NCBI RefSeq assembly: GCF_011388195.1
Contig: NZ_CP049990.1
Coordinates: 620,001-684,000 of the forward strand
Direction: 5' to 3'
Source: Pusillimonas sp. DMV24BSW_D
GTDB taxonomy: Bacteria; Pseudomonadota; Gammaproteobacteria; Burkholderiales; Burkholderiaceae_B
DNA: 64,000 nucleotides
Shown here one piece after another: positions 15,125 through 24,326 of the stretch (its first letter is position 1; each line of letters opens with the position of its first letter). A program made the translations under genes and the position numbers. A model generated the notes under the pieces. It did not search any database and was not told the origin of the DNA. It worked only from the letters and a program-made list of their open reading frames with translations.

Positions 15125-16954
15125 CTAAATAATTTGCGCCTCAGGCTGCCCATAACTTAAATACTGCCGGGTTTTTTTATCTTCAATAAACCCGGCGCTG
15201 TTCAGCGCATACGGGATTAATTCCGGCGACTGTGGGCGAGCAATAACGTAACCCTGCACGTAATCGACCCCCAATTCCTTCAACGTGCGCAACGTGGCCA
15301 GGTCTTCGGCCCATTCTGCAATGCTGATCATGTTCAGGCTTTTCGCCAACGCCACAATAGCGCGCACTATCGCCACATCGGTAGGATGCTCATTCATGTT
15401 GCAGATGAACGCGCCGTCGATTTTCAAGGCGTCGGCGGGCAATTGCTTAAGGTAGGCGAACGAAGTGTAGCCCGCGCCGAAATCATCCAACGCTACTTTT
15501 GCGCCTTTTTCCTGAGCCCGGGAAATGAAGCTTCGGGTGCGCTCCATGTCTTTTACGGCAACGCTCTCCGTAATTTCAATAAGCAATTTGCGCGCCACAT
15601 GACCGTAACGATTGAACAGGGCAAAAAACATCTCCACGAATGAGTCATCATTCAATGACATACCGTTCAAGTTCACACAGACAAACTCCGTGTTTTCAAG
15701 CCGATGTTGATTATTGTGCAGCCATTGCAGCGTGGTACTGACCACCCAATGGTCGATTAACGGCATGATCCCGCTTTCTTCTGCGGCGGAAATGATTTTG
15801 CCTGTAGGAACCAACGCCCCCTTGGGATCATGCATGCGAAGCAACACTTCAAAATTCAGTGAGCCGAATGGGTCATTCAACGACATAATAGGCTGCATCA
15901 CCACCGAGAAACCGGTGACATCGAAACCGCTACTGAACTTGCGCAGCAGGCGCAACTCCTGGCTTTGTTCCGACAACGCCTCGGCGCTATGCTGATGCAC
16001 TACAACATGATTCAAGCCGGATTCACGTGCTTCACGCGCAGCTCGTTTAGCGACCAATACCGCGTCGTGCGCATCGATTTGAGCAGGTTCAATTCCCACC
16101 AAACCCATCGACGCCTTGAAACGAAAAGGGGTTGTTCCCACCAGGCAAGGCTGATCATGCAAGTCATCCAGAATCGACTGACACAGCTTGCGCGCCTTAT
16201 CGAGACCCACATTCACAAAGAAGATCAGAAACTCGGAACCCGTTAGTCGCCCCAACTGCCCTTCCATGCCCAGCGCCTGTTTTGCGCGCTCACATACTTG
16301 CTTCAGCACATCGTCGCCGGCCGGCTTGCCGTAAAGATTATTCACCGTTTTCAGGGAGTTCAATTCCAAATAACCCAGCACGAATGTTTCACCTTCTTCG
16401 AGCCGTCGCAAACTGTCTGCCAGTTGGAGATCGATCCCTTTGGAATTAAGGGCGTCGGTTAAGGGATCCCGGTTGGCCTGCAAACGCAACTTGGAAATCG
16501 CGTCGGCATGACCGGTGATATCTTGCAAGGAGCCTTCAATACGATCGGCCTCAAGCACCGCTTTAACCAAATAAGAGCGGCGCGGAATATGAGGCGCGTG
16601 GCGCAGGTTATGAATTTCAAGCTCGGCCTGGCCATCCATTTCAAGCGCATTCACCAGACGAATCCACGCTTGCCGGCCAAAATGGTTTTCCCACAAGCCA
16701 TAATGCTCGTTCAGCTCGGGAATATCGAGCATGTCCCGCAACACATGATTAATATTGGTGAGCTTGCCTTCAAGAGAAAGCGAAAACATGCCGATGGGCG
16801 CCACACTGTATACCCGCTGCAGTTCGGCCTGGGAACGTAAGCGGCTGCGCCGCTCAGCCCAACGGGTACTGACCACCAAAACAAAAACAAGCAACGCCGA
16901 CACGACCAGTGCGAACAGCAACTCTGAATCTGCCAGGTTGTCAAACGCCGTCAT
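15125..16954 (-). CDS. Membrane PAS-GGDEF-EAL protein with degenerate GGDEF, likely c-di-GMP phosphodiesterase
   Basis: This 609-residue signalling protein has one N-terminal membrane helix (about residues 13-30), a PAS-like domain (about 45-150), a GGDEF domain (about 175-330) and an EAL domain (about 345-590). The GGDEF signature reads TGSEF, so cyclase activity is unlikely. The EAL domain reads EVL for EAL but keeps the family's metal and catalytic residues: the VNLNG asparagine, IEITE, the DDFGAGYTS aspartates, the LKID lysine, the AEWAE glutamate and the QGY glutamine. It should therefore degrade c-di-GMP. It starts directly at the end of lysA with no gap and is likely co-transcribed with it. 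Confidence 0.9.
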   Translation of the reverse strand: MTAFDNLADSELLFALVVSALLVFVLVVSTRWAERRSRLRSQAELQRVYSVAPIGMFSLSLEGKLTNINHVLRDMLDIPELNEHYGLWENHFGRQAWIRLVNALEMDGQAELEIHNLRHAPHIPRRSYLVKAVLEADRIEGSLQDITGHADAISKLRLQANRDPLTDALNSKGIDLQLADSLRRLEEGETFVLGYLELNSLKTVNNLYGKPAGDDVLKQVCERAKQALGMEGQLGRLTGSEFLIFFVNVGLDKARKLCQSILDDLHDQPCLVGTTPFRFKASMGLVGIEPAQIDAHDAVLVAKRAAREARESGLNHVVVHQHSAEALSEQSQELRLLRKFSSGFDVTGFSVVMQPIMSLNDPFGSLNFEVLLRMHDPKGALVPTGKIISAAEESGIMPLIDHWVVSTTLQWLHNNQHRLENTEFVCVNLNGMSLNDDSFVEMFFALFNRYGHVARKLLIEITESVAVKDMERTRSFISRAQEKGAKVALDDFGAGYTSFAYLKQLPADALKIDGAFICNMNEHPTDVAIVRAIVALAKSLNMISIAEWAEDLATLRTLKELGVDYVQGYVIARPQSPELIPYALNSAGFIEDKKTRQYLSYGQPEAQII

Positions 16955-18220
16955 CTATAGCGTTCTCTCGGAAGCGAACAAGTCGGCCAGCGTTTCTCGC
17001 GGGCGCACCACATGGAACGCAGTGCCGTCGACCATCACTTCAGCAGGGCGCGGCCGAGTGTTGTACTGACTGGCCATCGTAAAGGCATAAGCACCGGCAG
17101 ACATAATCGCCAGCAAATCACCCTGTTTCAAGGCCAAGGTACGCGCCTTGGCAAGCCAGTCGCCACTTTCACAAATTGGCCCGACCACGTCGTAGGTTTG
17201 CGCCTGCGCCGATTCTGCGGATTGCTGAACCGGCTCCACATCGTGCCACGCATCATAAAGCGTAGGACGCAACAAGTCGTTCATGGCCGCGTCGACAATG
17301 GCGAAGTTACGTGCTTCGGCATGCTTAAGGTACTCAACCCGTGTAAGCAAAACCCCCGCATTGCCCACCAATGACCGTCCCGGTTCAAGCACAATCTGCA
17401 GGTCGCTTAATTGCTCTTCGTGTAAACGGGCATAAACCTGATTCAACAAGACACTCGGCGACAGCAATGTTTCATCGGTATAACGAATACCAATACCGCC
17501 ACCCAAATCGAGATGTTCAATTGCAATGCCCTGGCTTTGCAATGTTCGAACCAGTTCCAGCAATTTATCGAGCGCGTCGAGATAAGGGCTCACCTGGGTT
17601 ATTTGGGAACCGATATGACAGTCGAGCCCCACCACTTTCAGGCTCGGCATGGCCGACGCCCGCGCATACACGGCAGGGGCATCCTGAATGGCAATGCCGA
17701 ACTTGTTTTCTTTCAGCCCCGTAGAAATATACGGATGCGTTTGTGCGTCTACGTCGGGGTTCACGCGTAACGATACCGGCGCCACTTTGCCCATTCCCGC
17801 AGCCACTTGCGCCAGACGTTCCAATTCGGGTTCAGACTCAACATTGAAGCACTTTACGCCGGCGTCCAAAGCTGCGCGCATTTCCCAGGCTTGCTTACCC
17901 ACACCCGAAAAAACAACTTTCGCAGGGTCTGCCCCCACCGACATAACGCGCGCCAATTCACCCCCGGAGACGATATCGAAACCGGCACCCAACTTGCGAA
18001 ACTCATTCAGTACAGCCAGATTCGAATTAGCCTTCATCCCGAAGCACACCAACACATTGCGGCCCGCCGCCGCGTCAGCATATGACTGCCATGCGTCTTT
18101 GAGTGCCTGACGGGAATAAACATACAGGGGCGTACCGAATTCATCGGCCAGCAGGGTAAGCGGCACCCCCTCGGCATGCAAAACGCCTTGTTTAAAATTG
18201 AAATGAGGGGAAACAGTCAT
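16955..18220 (-). CDS. lysA: Diaminopimelate decarboxylase
   Basis: LysA removes CO2 from meso-diaminopimelate to give L-lysine, the last step of that pathway. At 421 residues it is a fold-III PLP enzyme. The cofactor lysine is in CFGMKANSN near residue 64. HIGSQI, EPGRSLVGNAG and the active-site cysteine of CESGDW are all present. It follows the small lipoprotein gene lptM by 113 bp, a pairing common in proteobacteria, and abuts the GGDEF-EAL gene downstream. Nothing unusual. Confidence 0.96.
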   Translation of the reverse strand: MTVSPHFNFKQGVLHAEGVPLTLLADEFGTPLYVYSRQALKDAWQSYADAAAGRNVLVCFGMKANSNLAVLNEFRKLGAGFDIVSGGELARVMSVGADPAKVVFSGVGKQAWEMRAALDAGVKCFNVESEPELERLAQVAAGMGKVAPVSLRVNPDVDAQTHPYISTGLKENKFGIAIQDAPAVYARASAMPSLKVVGLDCHIGSQITQVSPYLDALDKLLELVRTLQSQGIAIEHLDLGGGIGIRYTDETLLSPSVLLNQVYARLHEEQLSDLQIVLEPGRSLVGNAGVLLTRVEYLKHAEARNFAIVDAAMNDLLRPTLYDAWHDVEPVQQSAESAQAQTYDVVGPICESGDWLAKARTLALKQGDLLAIMSAGAYAFTMASQYNTRPRPAEVMVDGTAFHVVRPRETLADLFASERTL

Positions 18221-18333
18221 GCGTTGAAACGGAATGGGGTTATTTAAATTATGTCAGTTACACGTAATAATGCCTCGGAACGGGCCTAATCATAGCAATG
18301 AACCAGACCAACCGGGCAGGCAAAACACAAGGG

Positions 18334-18531
18334 TTAACGCGTAGACGGCCCTTCGCTCATGTTGTCGGGCGGTGCCGGCGGGGTGGTCAGGGAGGAATCG
18401 GGCGGCGCCGGAGGCGGCTGTGTCAGCGGCCCTTTATAACCACAGGCAGCCACGCCCCACAACAAAGCAATGCTGGCTACAATGCGAGTTAACGATGTTA
18501 ACGTGGGAGCCTGTTTTAACGACGCTCGCAT
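18334..18531 (-). CDS. lptM: Small outer-membrane lipoprotein, LptM (YifL) family
   Basis: This is a 65-residue lipoprotein precursor. A hydrophobic signal (SIALLWGVA) ends in the lipobox-like sequence VAACGYKGPL, where the cysteine near residue 30 would be lipidated. CGYKGPL is the hallmark of LptM/YifL, a helper of the LptDE lipopolysaccharide translocon. The rest is a proline-rich tail. It precedes lysA and diverges from cyaY across only 30 bp, the same arrangement found in many relatives. Confidence 0.9.
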   Translation of the reverse strand: MRASLKQAPTLTSLTRIVASIALLWGVAACGYKGPLTQPPPAPPDSSLTTPPAPPDNMSEGPSTR

Positions 18532-18561
18532 GAATCACTCCAAAAATTATAGGTAGTCATT

Positions 18562-18891
18562 ATGAACGAATCAGAATTTCTTGCACGCAGTGAAGCCATT
18601 CTTGATCACCTTGAAAGCCAGGCCGATGATTGGGCGGCGCTTTACGATCTCGACATTGACGCCAACCGCAACGGCAACGTTCTGACCGTCATCTTCAACA
18701 ATGATGTTCAGGTCGTTGTGAACAGCCAGGCCCCAATGAAGGAAATGTGGGTGGCCGCGCGTACCGGCGGTTTCCACTACCGTTTCGACGGGCAGAAATG
18801 GGTTGATACGCGAGGCGGCCCCGACATGGCCGAAACGCTTTCGCAAATTTGCTCGGAAATCAGCGGTAAGTCCATCAAAGTAACGGTTTAG
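18562..18891 (+). CDS. cyaY: Iron donor protein CyaY (bacterial frataxin)
   Basis: This 109-residue cytoplasmic protein binds iron and modulates iron-sulfur cluster assembly with IscS. The first helix carries the acidic ridge (ESQADDWAALYDLDIDANRN), and the beta-sheet core shows the frataxin signature around NSQAPMKEMWVAARTGGFHY and WVDTRGG. Length is standard. It diverges from lptM and converges with mrcA, with 3 bp between the two stops. Confidence 0.95.
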   Translation: MNESEFLARSEAILDHLESQADDWAALYDLDIDANRNGNVLTVIFNNDVQVVVNSQAPMKEMWVAARTGGFHYRFDGQKWVDTRGGPDMAETLSQICSEISGKSIKVTV

Positions 18892-18894
18892 GGC

Positions 18895-21366
18895 CTAAAA
18901 CTGAACGCGTGCGGGTTGCGCGTCTTGTGGGGTGTTGTCGCCTCCACCCCCGGTTAATTGATTCAACAGGGCGCCAATACCGTCATTGCCGCCCCCCGAG
19001 CCCAGCGGTTGCATATCTTCGGGCAATTGCCCGTTCAACATCATTTCCTCGGGCGAAGGCAACCCCACCCGGGCCACCGCCTGGCCCGGTGGGAACTCTG
19101 CAAAATAGAATTCGCCGTTTTCACGAATGAGACCGTCAGGCATTGGACCAGGCTCGGCCACAGGAATGTCTTCCAGGGCAAATCTCATGTAATCGAGCCA
19201 AATAGGCAACGATGCACCGCCGCCCGTCTCCCGCGACCCTAAAGAACGAGGCTGATCGAAGCCCATCCATGCAACGCCCACCAAGTTAGGCGTAAAGCCG
19301 GCGAACCACGCGTCATGAGAATCGTTGGTGGTGCCGGTTTTGCCGGCAACGTCGGCGCGCCCCAAATCGCGAGCCAAACGCGCCGCCGTGCCCTGACGCG
19401 CCACACCACGCAACATGTCGTACATCACATATGCCGTGCGCGGATCAATGACCCGCGCGGAGGTGTCACCGGCCACCACAGGCCGGGCCTGCATTAATAC
19501 TTTTCCTTCGCTATCGGTCACACGATCGATAAGATAAGGTGGAACCCGGTAACCGCCGTTTGCAAACACGGTATACGCCCCGGCAAGTTGCAAAGGCGTC
19601 ACGCCGCCCGCACCCAATGCCAGTGGCAAAACGGCGGGATTGCGGGCACGATCGAAGCCAAAACGGGTGATGTAGTCTTGTGCATATTGCGGGCCAATTG
19701 CTTGCATAATGCGAATCGACACCATGTTCTTGGAACGGTACAAGCCCTGGCGCATGGTTAGCATAGGCTCGTAATCATTGCCGTAGTTCTTGGGTTCCCA
19801 CGCCCGCGAGCCGGTTTGCTCGGCGGTTAAACGAAAACGCTCATCCGATACCTGTGTTGCCGGCGTCAACCCTCGCTCGAGCGCGGCGGCATAGATAAAC
19901 GGCTTGAAGGCCGATCCCGGCTGGCGCCACGCCTGGGTAACACGGTTGAAATGCTCTTCAAAGCCGAAACCGCCCACCAATGCACGAATGGCCCCATCTT
20001 GCGGGCGCATTGCTACGAATGCGGCCTCGACCGAAGGCATGTTCAGCAATTCCCAATATTCACCCGTATCCCGAACATACACCACTGAACCGCGCTCGAT
20101 TTTTTCGGGCGGCTTGGCGTTTTTCACCAAGCCCCGGGCCACCACCTTCAATGCCGACTTGTTAGTAATTTCCACGATTTGTTCAGGTGAACGGGCAACC
20201 ACCACCTTATCGGGCGCGGCCGATAGCACAACCCCAACCATCAGGTCGTCGCTATCGCGGTACTTTTCCTGGATCTGGTCAATCACTTCATTAAAGCGCT
20301 CGGGATCATTCTCGATGCCTTGAGGCAGATCAATGGTTTCCTCGGGGCCGGGATAACGGGCCCGACGCGTGTAATCAAGTACACCGGCACGCACGGCTTC
20401 GTATGCAGTTTGCTGTTCTTTTGAGTTCACCGTGGTGTAGACATTCAAGCCACGCGAATAAACGTCGTCTTGGTAAACGGTAAATAACAGACGCCGCGCC
20501 AGCTCGGCCACGTATTCAGCATGGATGGCGTAACCGCCCATTGGGGTGCCAGGCGCTGATTTCAGAATAATAGGTTGGTTAATGGCGTCTTGGTACTCTT
20601 GTTCAGTGATGTAGCCCAACGACAGCATGCGGTTCAACACGTACTTTTGACGATCTTTCGCCCGCGGCATGCTGTAACGGGGGTTCAAGCGAGACGGCGC
20701 TTTTGGTATACCCGCCAACATGGCAGCCTCGGCCAAGGTGATATCTTGCAGCTGCTTGCCGAAATACGTGCGGGCAGCTGCAGCAAACCCGTATGACCGA
20801 TGACCCAGATAAATCTGGTTCATGTACAGGTCGAGAATTTCGTTCTTGGTTAGCGTGGCTTCAATTTTGAAGGTAAGCAATAACTCGTAAAACTTGCGGG
20901 TGTATGTTTTTTCCGACGACAAATAGAAATTACGCGCCACCTGCATGGTAATCGTGCTGGCACCCTGCGATTTGGACATATTCGAAATATTAGCCACCAC
21001 CGCACGCGCCACACCCATCCAGTCGATACCACTGTGCTGATAAAAGCGGTCGTCTTCAGCGGCCAGAATGGCCGATTTCATCACGTCGGGCACCTCGTCG
21101 AAGCGCAACACATTGCGACGCTCTTCACCGAATTCGCCGATAAGCACGTTGTCCGCCGTATAAATACGCAGCGGCACACGCGGCTTGTAATCGATCATGG
21201 CGCTTAAGTCGGGCAGGTTCGGCCAGGCAAGCGCCAGGGCCAAAGAACCCAGCAAGGCTCCGCACAGACCCAGCCCCGCCACGAAGACAACGCTTTTAAG
21301 AAAGAAACGCCGAAACCAGTGGTTTGGCGGATTCGACGTTTTTGAAGAATTTTTTGATGAGCTCAT
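18895..21366 (-). CDS. mrcA: Penicillin-binding protein 1A (bifunctional peptidoglycan synthase)
   Basis: This 823-residue inner-membrane enzyme polymerises and crosslinks peptidoglycan. A cytoplasmic tail and one membrane helix (about residues 22-48) precede the glycosyltransferase domain (ILAAEDDRFYQHSGIDWMGV near residue 100, then GASTITMQVARN). The transpeptidase domain has the active serine in GSAFKPF near residue 490, the SKN triad element and KTGTTND near residue 675. The C-terminus is a glycine- and proline-rich tail. It diverges from aroK over a 115-bp region. In many beta- and gammaproteobacteria pil genes separate mrcA from aroK; here there are none. Confidence 0.96.
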   Translation of the reverse strand: MSSSKNSSKTSNPPNHWFRRFFLKSVVFVAGLGLCGALLGSLALALAWPNLPDLSAMIDYKPRVPLRIYTADNVLIGEFGEERRNVLRFDEVPDVMKSAILAAEDDRFYQHSGIDWMGVARAVVANISNMSKSQGASTITMQVARNFYLSSEKTYTRKFYELLLTFKIEATLTKNEILDLYMNQIYLGHRSYGFAAAARTYFGKQLQDITLAEAAMLAGIPKAPSRLNPRYSMPRAKDRQKYVLNRMLSLGYITEQEYQDAINQPIILKSAPGTPMGGYAIHAEYVAELARRLLFTVYQDDVYSRGLNVYTTVNSKEQQTAYEAVRAGVLDYTRRARYPGPEETIDLPQGIENDPERFNEVIDQIQEKYRDSDDLMVGVVLSAAPDKVVVARSPEQIVEITNKSALKVVARGLVKNAKPPEKIERGSVVYVRDTGEYWELLNMPSVEAAFVAMRPQDGAIRALVGGFGFEEHFNRVTQAWRQPGSAFKPFIYAAALERGLTPATQVSDERFRLTAEQTGSRAWEPKNYGNDYEPMLTMRQGLYRSKNMVSIRIMQAIGPQYAQDYITRFGFDRARNPAVLPLALGAGGVTPLQLAGAYTVFANGGYRVPPYLIDRVTDSEGKVLMQARPVVAGDTSARVIDPRTAYVMYDMLRGVARQGTAARLARDLGRADVAGKTGTTNDSHDAWFAGFTPNLVGVAWMGFDQPRSLGSRETGGGASLPIWLDYMRFALEDIPVAEPGPMPDGLIRENGEFYFAEFPPGQAVARVGLPSPEEMMLNGQLPEDMQPLGSGGGNDGIGALLNQLTGGGGDNTPQDAQPARVQF

Positions 21367-21481
21367 TACCGGCGATTTTAAGTCTAAGTTGAATCAGACT
21401 ATGATTTGCGCATTAAGTTTATGTAACAGTTTAATGCAGCACAGCATCCAATTGGGGTTGGGCTAGTGGGATAATACTAGA

Positions 21482-22069
21482 ATGAATGACACTTCACGTT
21501 CTGGCAATACAAGTATTGCCAACCCGTCGCTACCATACGACACCCCCATTTTCCTGGTGGGCATGATGGGCGCGGGCAAAACCACAATCGGCAGGGCTTT
21601 GGCCCGTGCCCTTGGGCGCGAGTTTATCGACCTTGACCTCGTCATTGAAGCACGCTGCGGCGTGCCCATTTCCCATATCTTCGAGGTTGAAGGTGAGGAA
21701 GGGTTCCGCAAACGCGAAACAGCCATGCTGAACGAATACGCCACGCAAAACAACCTGGTACTGGCAACCGGAGGCGGCGCGGTGCTGGCACCTGAAAATC
21801 GTCATATTCTGAAAACGCACGGCATTGTCATTTATTTGCGCGCCCGTGAAGATGAATTGTACCGCCGTATTGCCAAAGACAGGAATCGCCCCCTCATTCA
21901 AACGCAGAACCCTCGCGCGCGCCTGAACGAACTGCTCACGCTTCGCACCCCCCTTTACAATGAGGTTGCACACTTAACCTTCGACACAGGCAGCATGCCA
22001 ATTGCCCAAGCGGTGCAATCTTTGGTTCACCTTTTGCAAACCTATTCTCATGACCACTGTTCAAGTTAA
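21482..22069 (+). CDS. aroK: Shikimate kinase
   Basis: AroK phosphorylates shikimate in the chorismate pathway. It is 195 residues long, with the P-loop GMMGAGKTTIGRALARALGR near residue 23, the shikimate-binding aspartate region DLDLVIE, and GGGAVL near residue 98. The 3' end overlaps aroB by 20 bp, so the next step of the same pathway is translationally linked. The family start is not strictly fixed; the ATG at 21482 gives an N-terminal extension of about 20 residues before the core. Confidence 0.95.
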   Translation: MNDTSRSGNTSIANPSLPYDTPIFLVGMMGAGKTTIGRALARALGREFIDLDLVIEARCGVPISHIFEVEGEEGFRKRETAMLNEYATQNNLVLATGGGAVLAPENRHILKTHGIVIYLRAREDELYRRIAKDRNRPLIQTQNPRARLNELLTLRTPLYNEVAHLTFDTGSMPIAQAVQSLVHLLQTYSHDHCSS

Positions 22070-23135
22070 TACACCCGGCGGACGCTACCCGATTCATATT
22101 GGCGCGGGCCGGTTGCGCAAACTGCACGAAAGCGTACCCGATAACGTAACGGCCATTGCCATCGTCACCAACCCAACGGTGGGCTCACTGTATTTGAAAG
22201 CGGCACGCGAATCCCTGGCACATACCGACAAGCACATTATTGAAATTACCTTACCCGATGGCGAGGCCCATAAAAACTGGGAAACGCTGCAGACAATCTT
22301 CGACGCTCTGCTGGAAAACCGCTTCGACCGCAAATGTTTGCTGGTGGCACTGGGCGGCGGCGTCATCGGCGATATGGTGGGGTTTGCCGCTGCCTGCTAT
22401 ATGCGCGGCGTCCGGTTTCTGCAAGTACCCACCACGTTGCTGGCCCAGGTCGATTCATCGGTTGGCGGCAAAACCGGCATTAACCATCCGCTGGGCAAGA
22501 ACATGATTGGCGCGTTTTACCAACCCATCGCAGTTGAGATCGACACCAACGTGCTTCACACATTGCCCGAACGGGAAGTGGCGGCGGGTTTAGCCGAAGT
22601 CATCAAGTACGGGCTCATTATCGATGACGAATTCTTTAACTGGTGCGAAGCACGGGTAAGCGCCCTGAAGGCACTCGATGAAGAAACGATTTCCTATGCC
22701 ATCCAGCGTTCGTGCGAATGCAAAGCCTACGTGGTCGGCGAAGACGAACGCGAATCGGGCTTGCGCGCCATTCTGAATTTTGGCCACACCTTCGGCCATG
22801 CCATTGAAGCCGGATTAGGCTATGGCGACTGGCTGCACGGCGAAGCAGTGGGTTGCGGTATGATCCAGGCGGCAACGCTGTCGGCCCACACCGTTGGGCT
22901 TGACTCGGCTACCGTAGAACGCATTCGCAATCTTGTTCATGCCATCGGCTGCCCGGTTAAACCGCCCAATTTGGGTACAGAACGATGGATTGAACTGATG
23001 CAGGTCGACAAAAAAGCGGAAGGAGGCCAGATTCGCTTTGTCTTGTTACCCGAAATCGGTAAAGCGGTTGTGCAGACCGCACCCCTGAACGTTGTGCGCG
23101 ACGTTCTGCATAAAACCGCCGTACCGGCTCTTTAG
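22050..23135 (+). CDS. aroB: 3-dehydroquinate synthase
   Basis: AroB converts DAHP to 3-dehydroquinate. It has 361 residues from the ATG at 22050, chosen because [20 protein letters not shown] is the family N-terminus; the frame is open 48 bases further upstream without homology. Visible marks are the NAD site [19 protein letters not shown], the [16 protein letters not shown] stretch, and zinc ligands including the histidines of [11 protein letters not shown] and LHGEAV. It overlaps aroK and is followed 8 bp later by dgt. Confidence 0.96.
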   Translation: MTTVQVNTPGGRYPIHIGAGRLRKLHESVPDNVTAIAIVTNPTVGSLYLKAARESLAHTDKHIIEITLPDGEAHKNWETLQTIFDALLENRFDRKCLLVALGGGVIGDMVGFAAACYMRGVRFLQVPTTLLAQVDSSVGGKTGINHPLGKNMIGAFYQPIAVEIDTNVLHTLPEREVAAGLAEVIKYGLIIDDEFFNWCEARVSALKALDEETISYAIQRSCECKAYVVGEDERESGLRAILNFGHTFGHAIEAGLGYGDWLHGEAVGCGMIQAATLSAHTVGLDSATVERIRNLVHAIGCPVKPPNLGTERWIELMQVDKKAEGGQIRFVLLPEIGKAVVQTAPLNVVRDVLHKTAVPAL

Positions 23136-23143
23136 GAGACTGC

Positions 23144-24280
23144 ATGTCGGGCTTGGCTCCCTACTCCGCCACACCGGAACAGTCGCGCGGCCGCCGGCAC
23201 CTGGAAGCGTCGCCCACCGGGCGCAGCGAGTTTCAACGCGATCGCGACCGCATTATTCATTGCAACGCCTTCCGGTTACTGGAATACAAAACCCAGGTTT
23301 TCATCAACCATGAAGGCGATTTGTTCCGGACACGGCTCACACACAGTATCGAGGTGGCGCAAATTGCGCGCAGTCTGGCACGCAATTTGGGTTTACATGA
23401 AGATTTAATCGAGGCCATTTCGTTGGCCCACGACCTGGGCCACACCCCATTCGGGCATGCTGGGCAAGACGAACTTAACGCCTGCATGCGTGAGTTTGCG
23501 CCGGACGCCGGCGGCTTCGAACACAACTTACAAAGTCTGCGCGTAGTGGATGAACTGGAAGAACGCTACGCTGCGTTCAACGGGTTGAATCTTTGCTTTG
23601 AAACACGCGAAGGTATTCTGAAACATTGCTCGCCGCGCGCCGCGCGGGAGCTGGGCGAAATGGGTGAGCGATTCCTGCTTAAACGCCAACCCACACTGGA
23701 AGCACAAATAGCCAATCTGGCCGACGAAATTGCATACAACAACCATGATGTCGACGACGGCCTGCGCTCCGGACTCATTTCCATTGAGCAATTGCAAATG
23801 CTGGAGATTTTTGCCACTCATTACGCGCAGGTCATGGCCAGGCATCGCAATCTTGAACGACGGCGCGCCATTGCGGAAACCATTCGCGCCATGATCAATA
23901 CGCTCATCATCGACTTAACGGATACCACACGACAGAACATTCAACAGCATCAGCCCCAAAGTCCGAACGATGTCCGCCAATGCCCGCCGTTGGCCGCCTT
24001 TTCCGCCCCCATGCGGGCGCAGGCTGATGCCCTGAAACGCTTTTTACTCGAGAATCTATATCGGCATCATCGCGTAATTCGCATGACCACCAAAGCACGT
24101 CGCATTGTGCGCGAGCTCTTCATTGCCTACCAAAACGAACCCCGTTTGCTGTCGCTGGAGTACCGCCGCGCTAACCCCCTTGCGCAGGCCCGCGCCATTG
24201 CCGACTACATTGCCGGCATGACAGACCGCTTCGCCATTAAAGAGCACCGCGAGTTATTTCAAATGGGAAGCAACCTGTAA
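23144..24280 (+). CDS. dgt: Deoxyguanosinetriphosphate triphosphohydrolase-like protein
   Basis: This is a 378-residue HD-domain dNTP triphosphohydrolase of the short Dgt-like type. The HD metal site is visible as [13 protein letters not shown], then [15 protein letters not shown] near residues 60-110. It splits dGTP or other dNTPs to nucleoside and triphosphate. The ribosome site TAGGAGA is good, and the gene forms the end of the aroK-aroB-dgt operon. Substrate range within the family is not predictable from sequence. Confidence 0.9.
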   Translation: MSGLAPYSATPEQSRGRRHLEASPTGRSEFQRDRDRIIHCNAFRLLEYKTQVFINHEGDLFRTRLTHSIEVAQIARSLARNLGLHEDLIEAISLAHDLGHTPFGHAGQDELNACMREFAPDAGGFEHNLQSLRVVDELEERYAAFNGLNLCFETREGILKHCSPRAARELGEMGERFLLKRQPTLEAQIANLADEIAYNNHDVDDGLRSGLISIEQLQMLEIFATHYAQVMARHRNLERRRAIAETIRAMINTLIIDLTDTTRQNIQQHQPQSPNDVRQCPPLAAFSAPMRAQADALKRFLLENLYRHHRVIRMTTKARRIVRELFIAYQNEPRLLSLEYRRANPLAQARAIADYIAGMTDRFAIKEHRELFQMGSNL

Positions 24281-24326
24281 CGTGGGTACCGAGCCACGCG
24301 CTTAAACAGTTTCAATTCAGCAAGGC

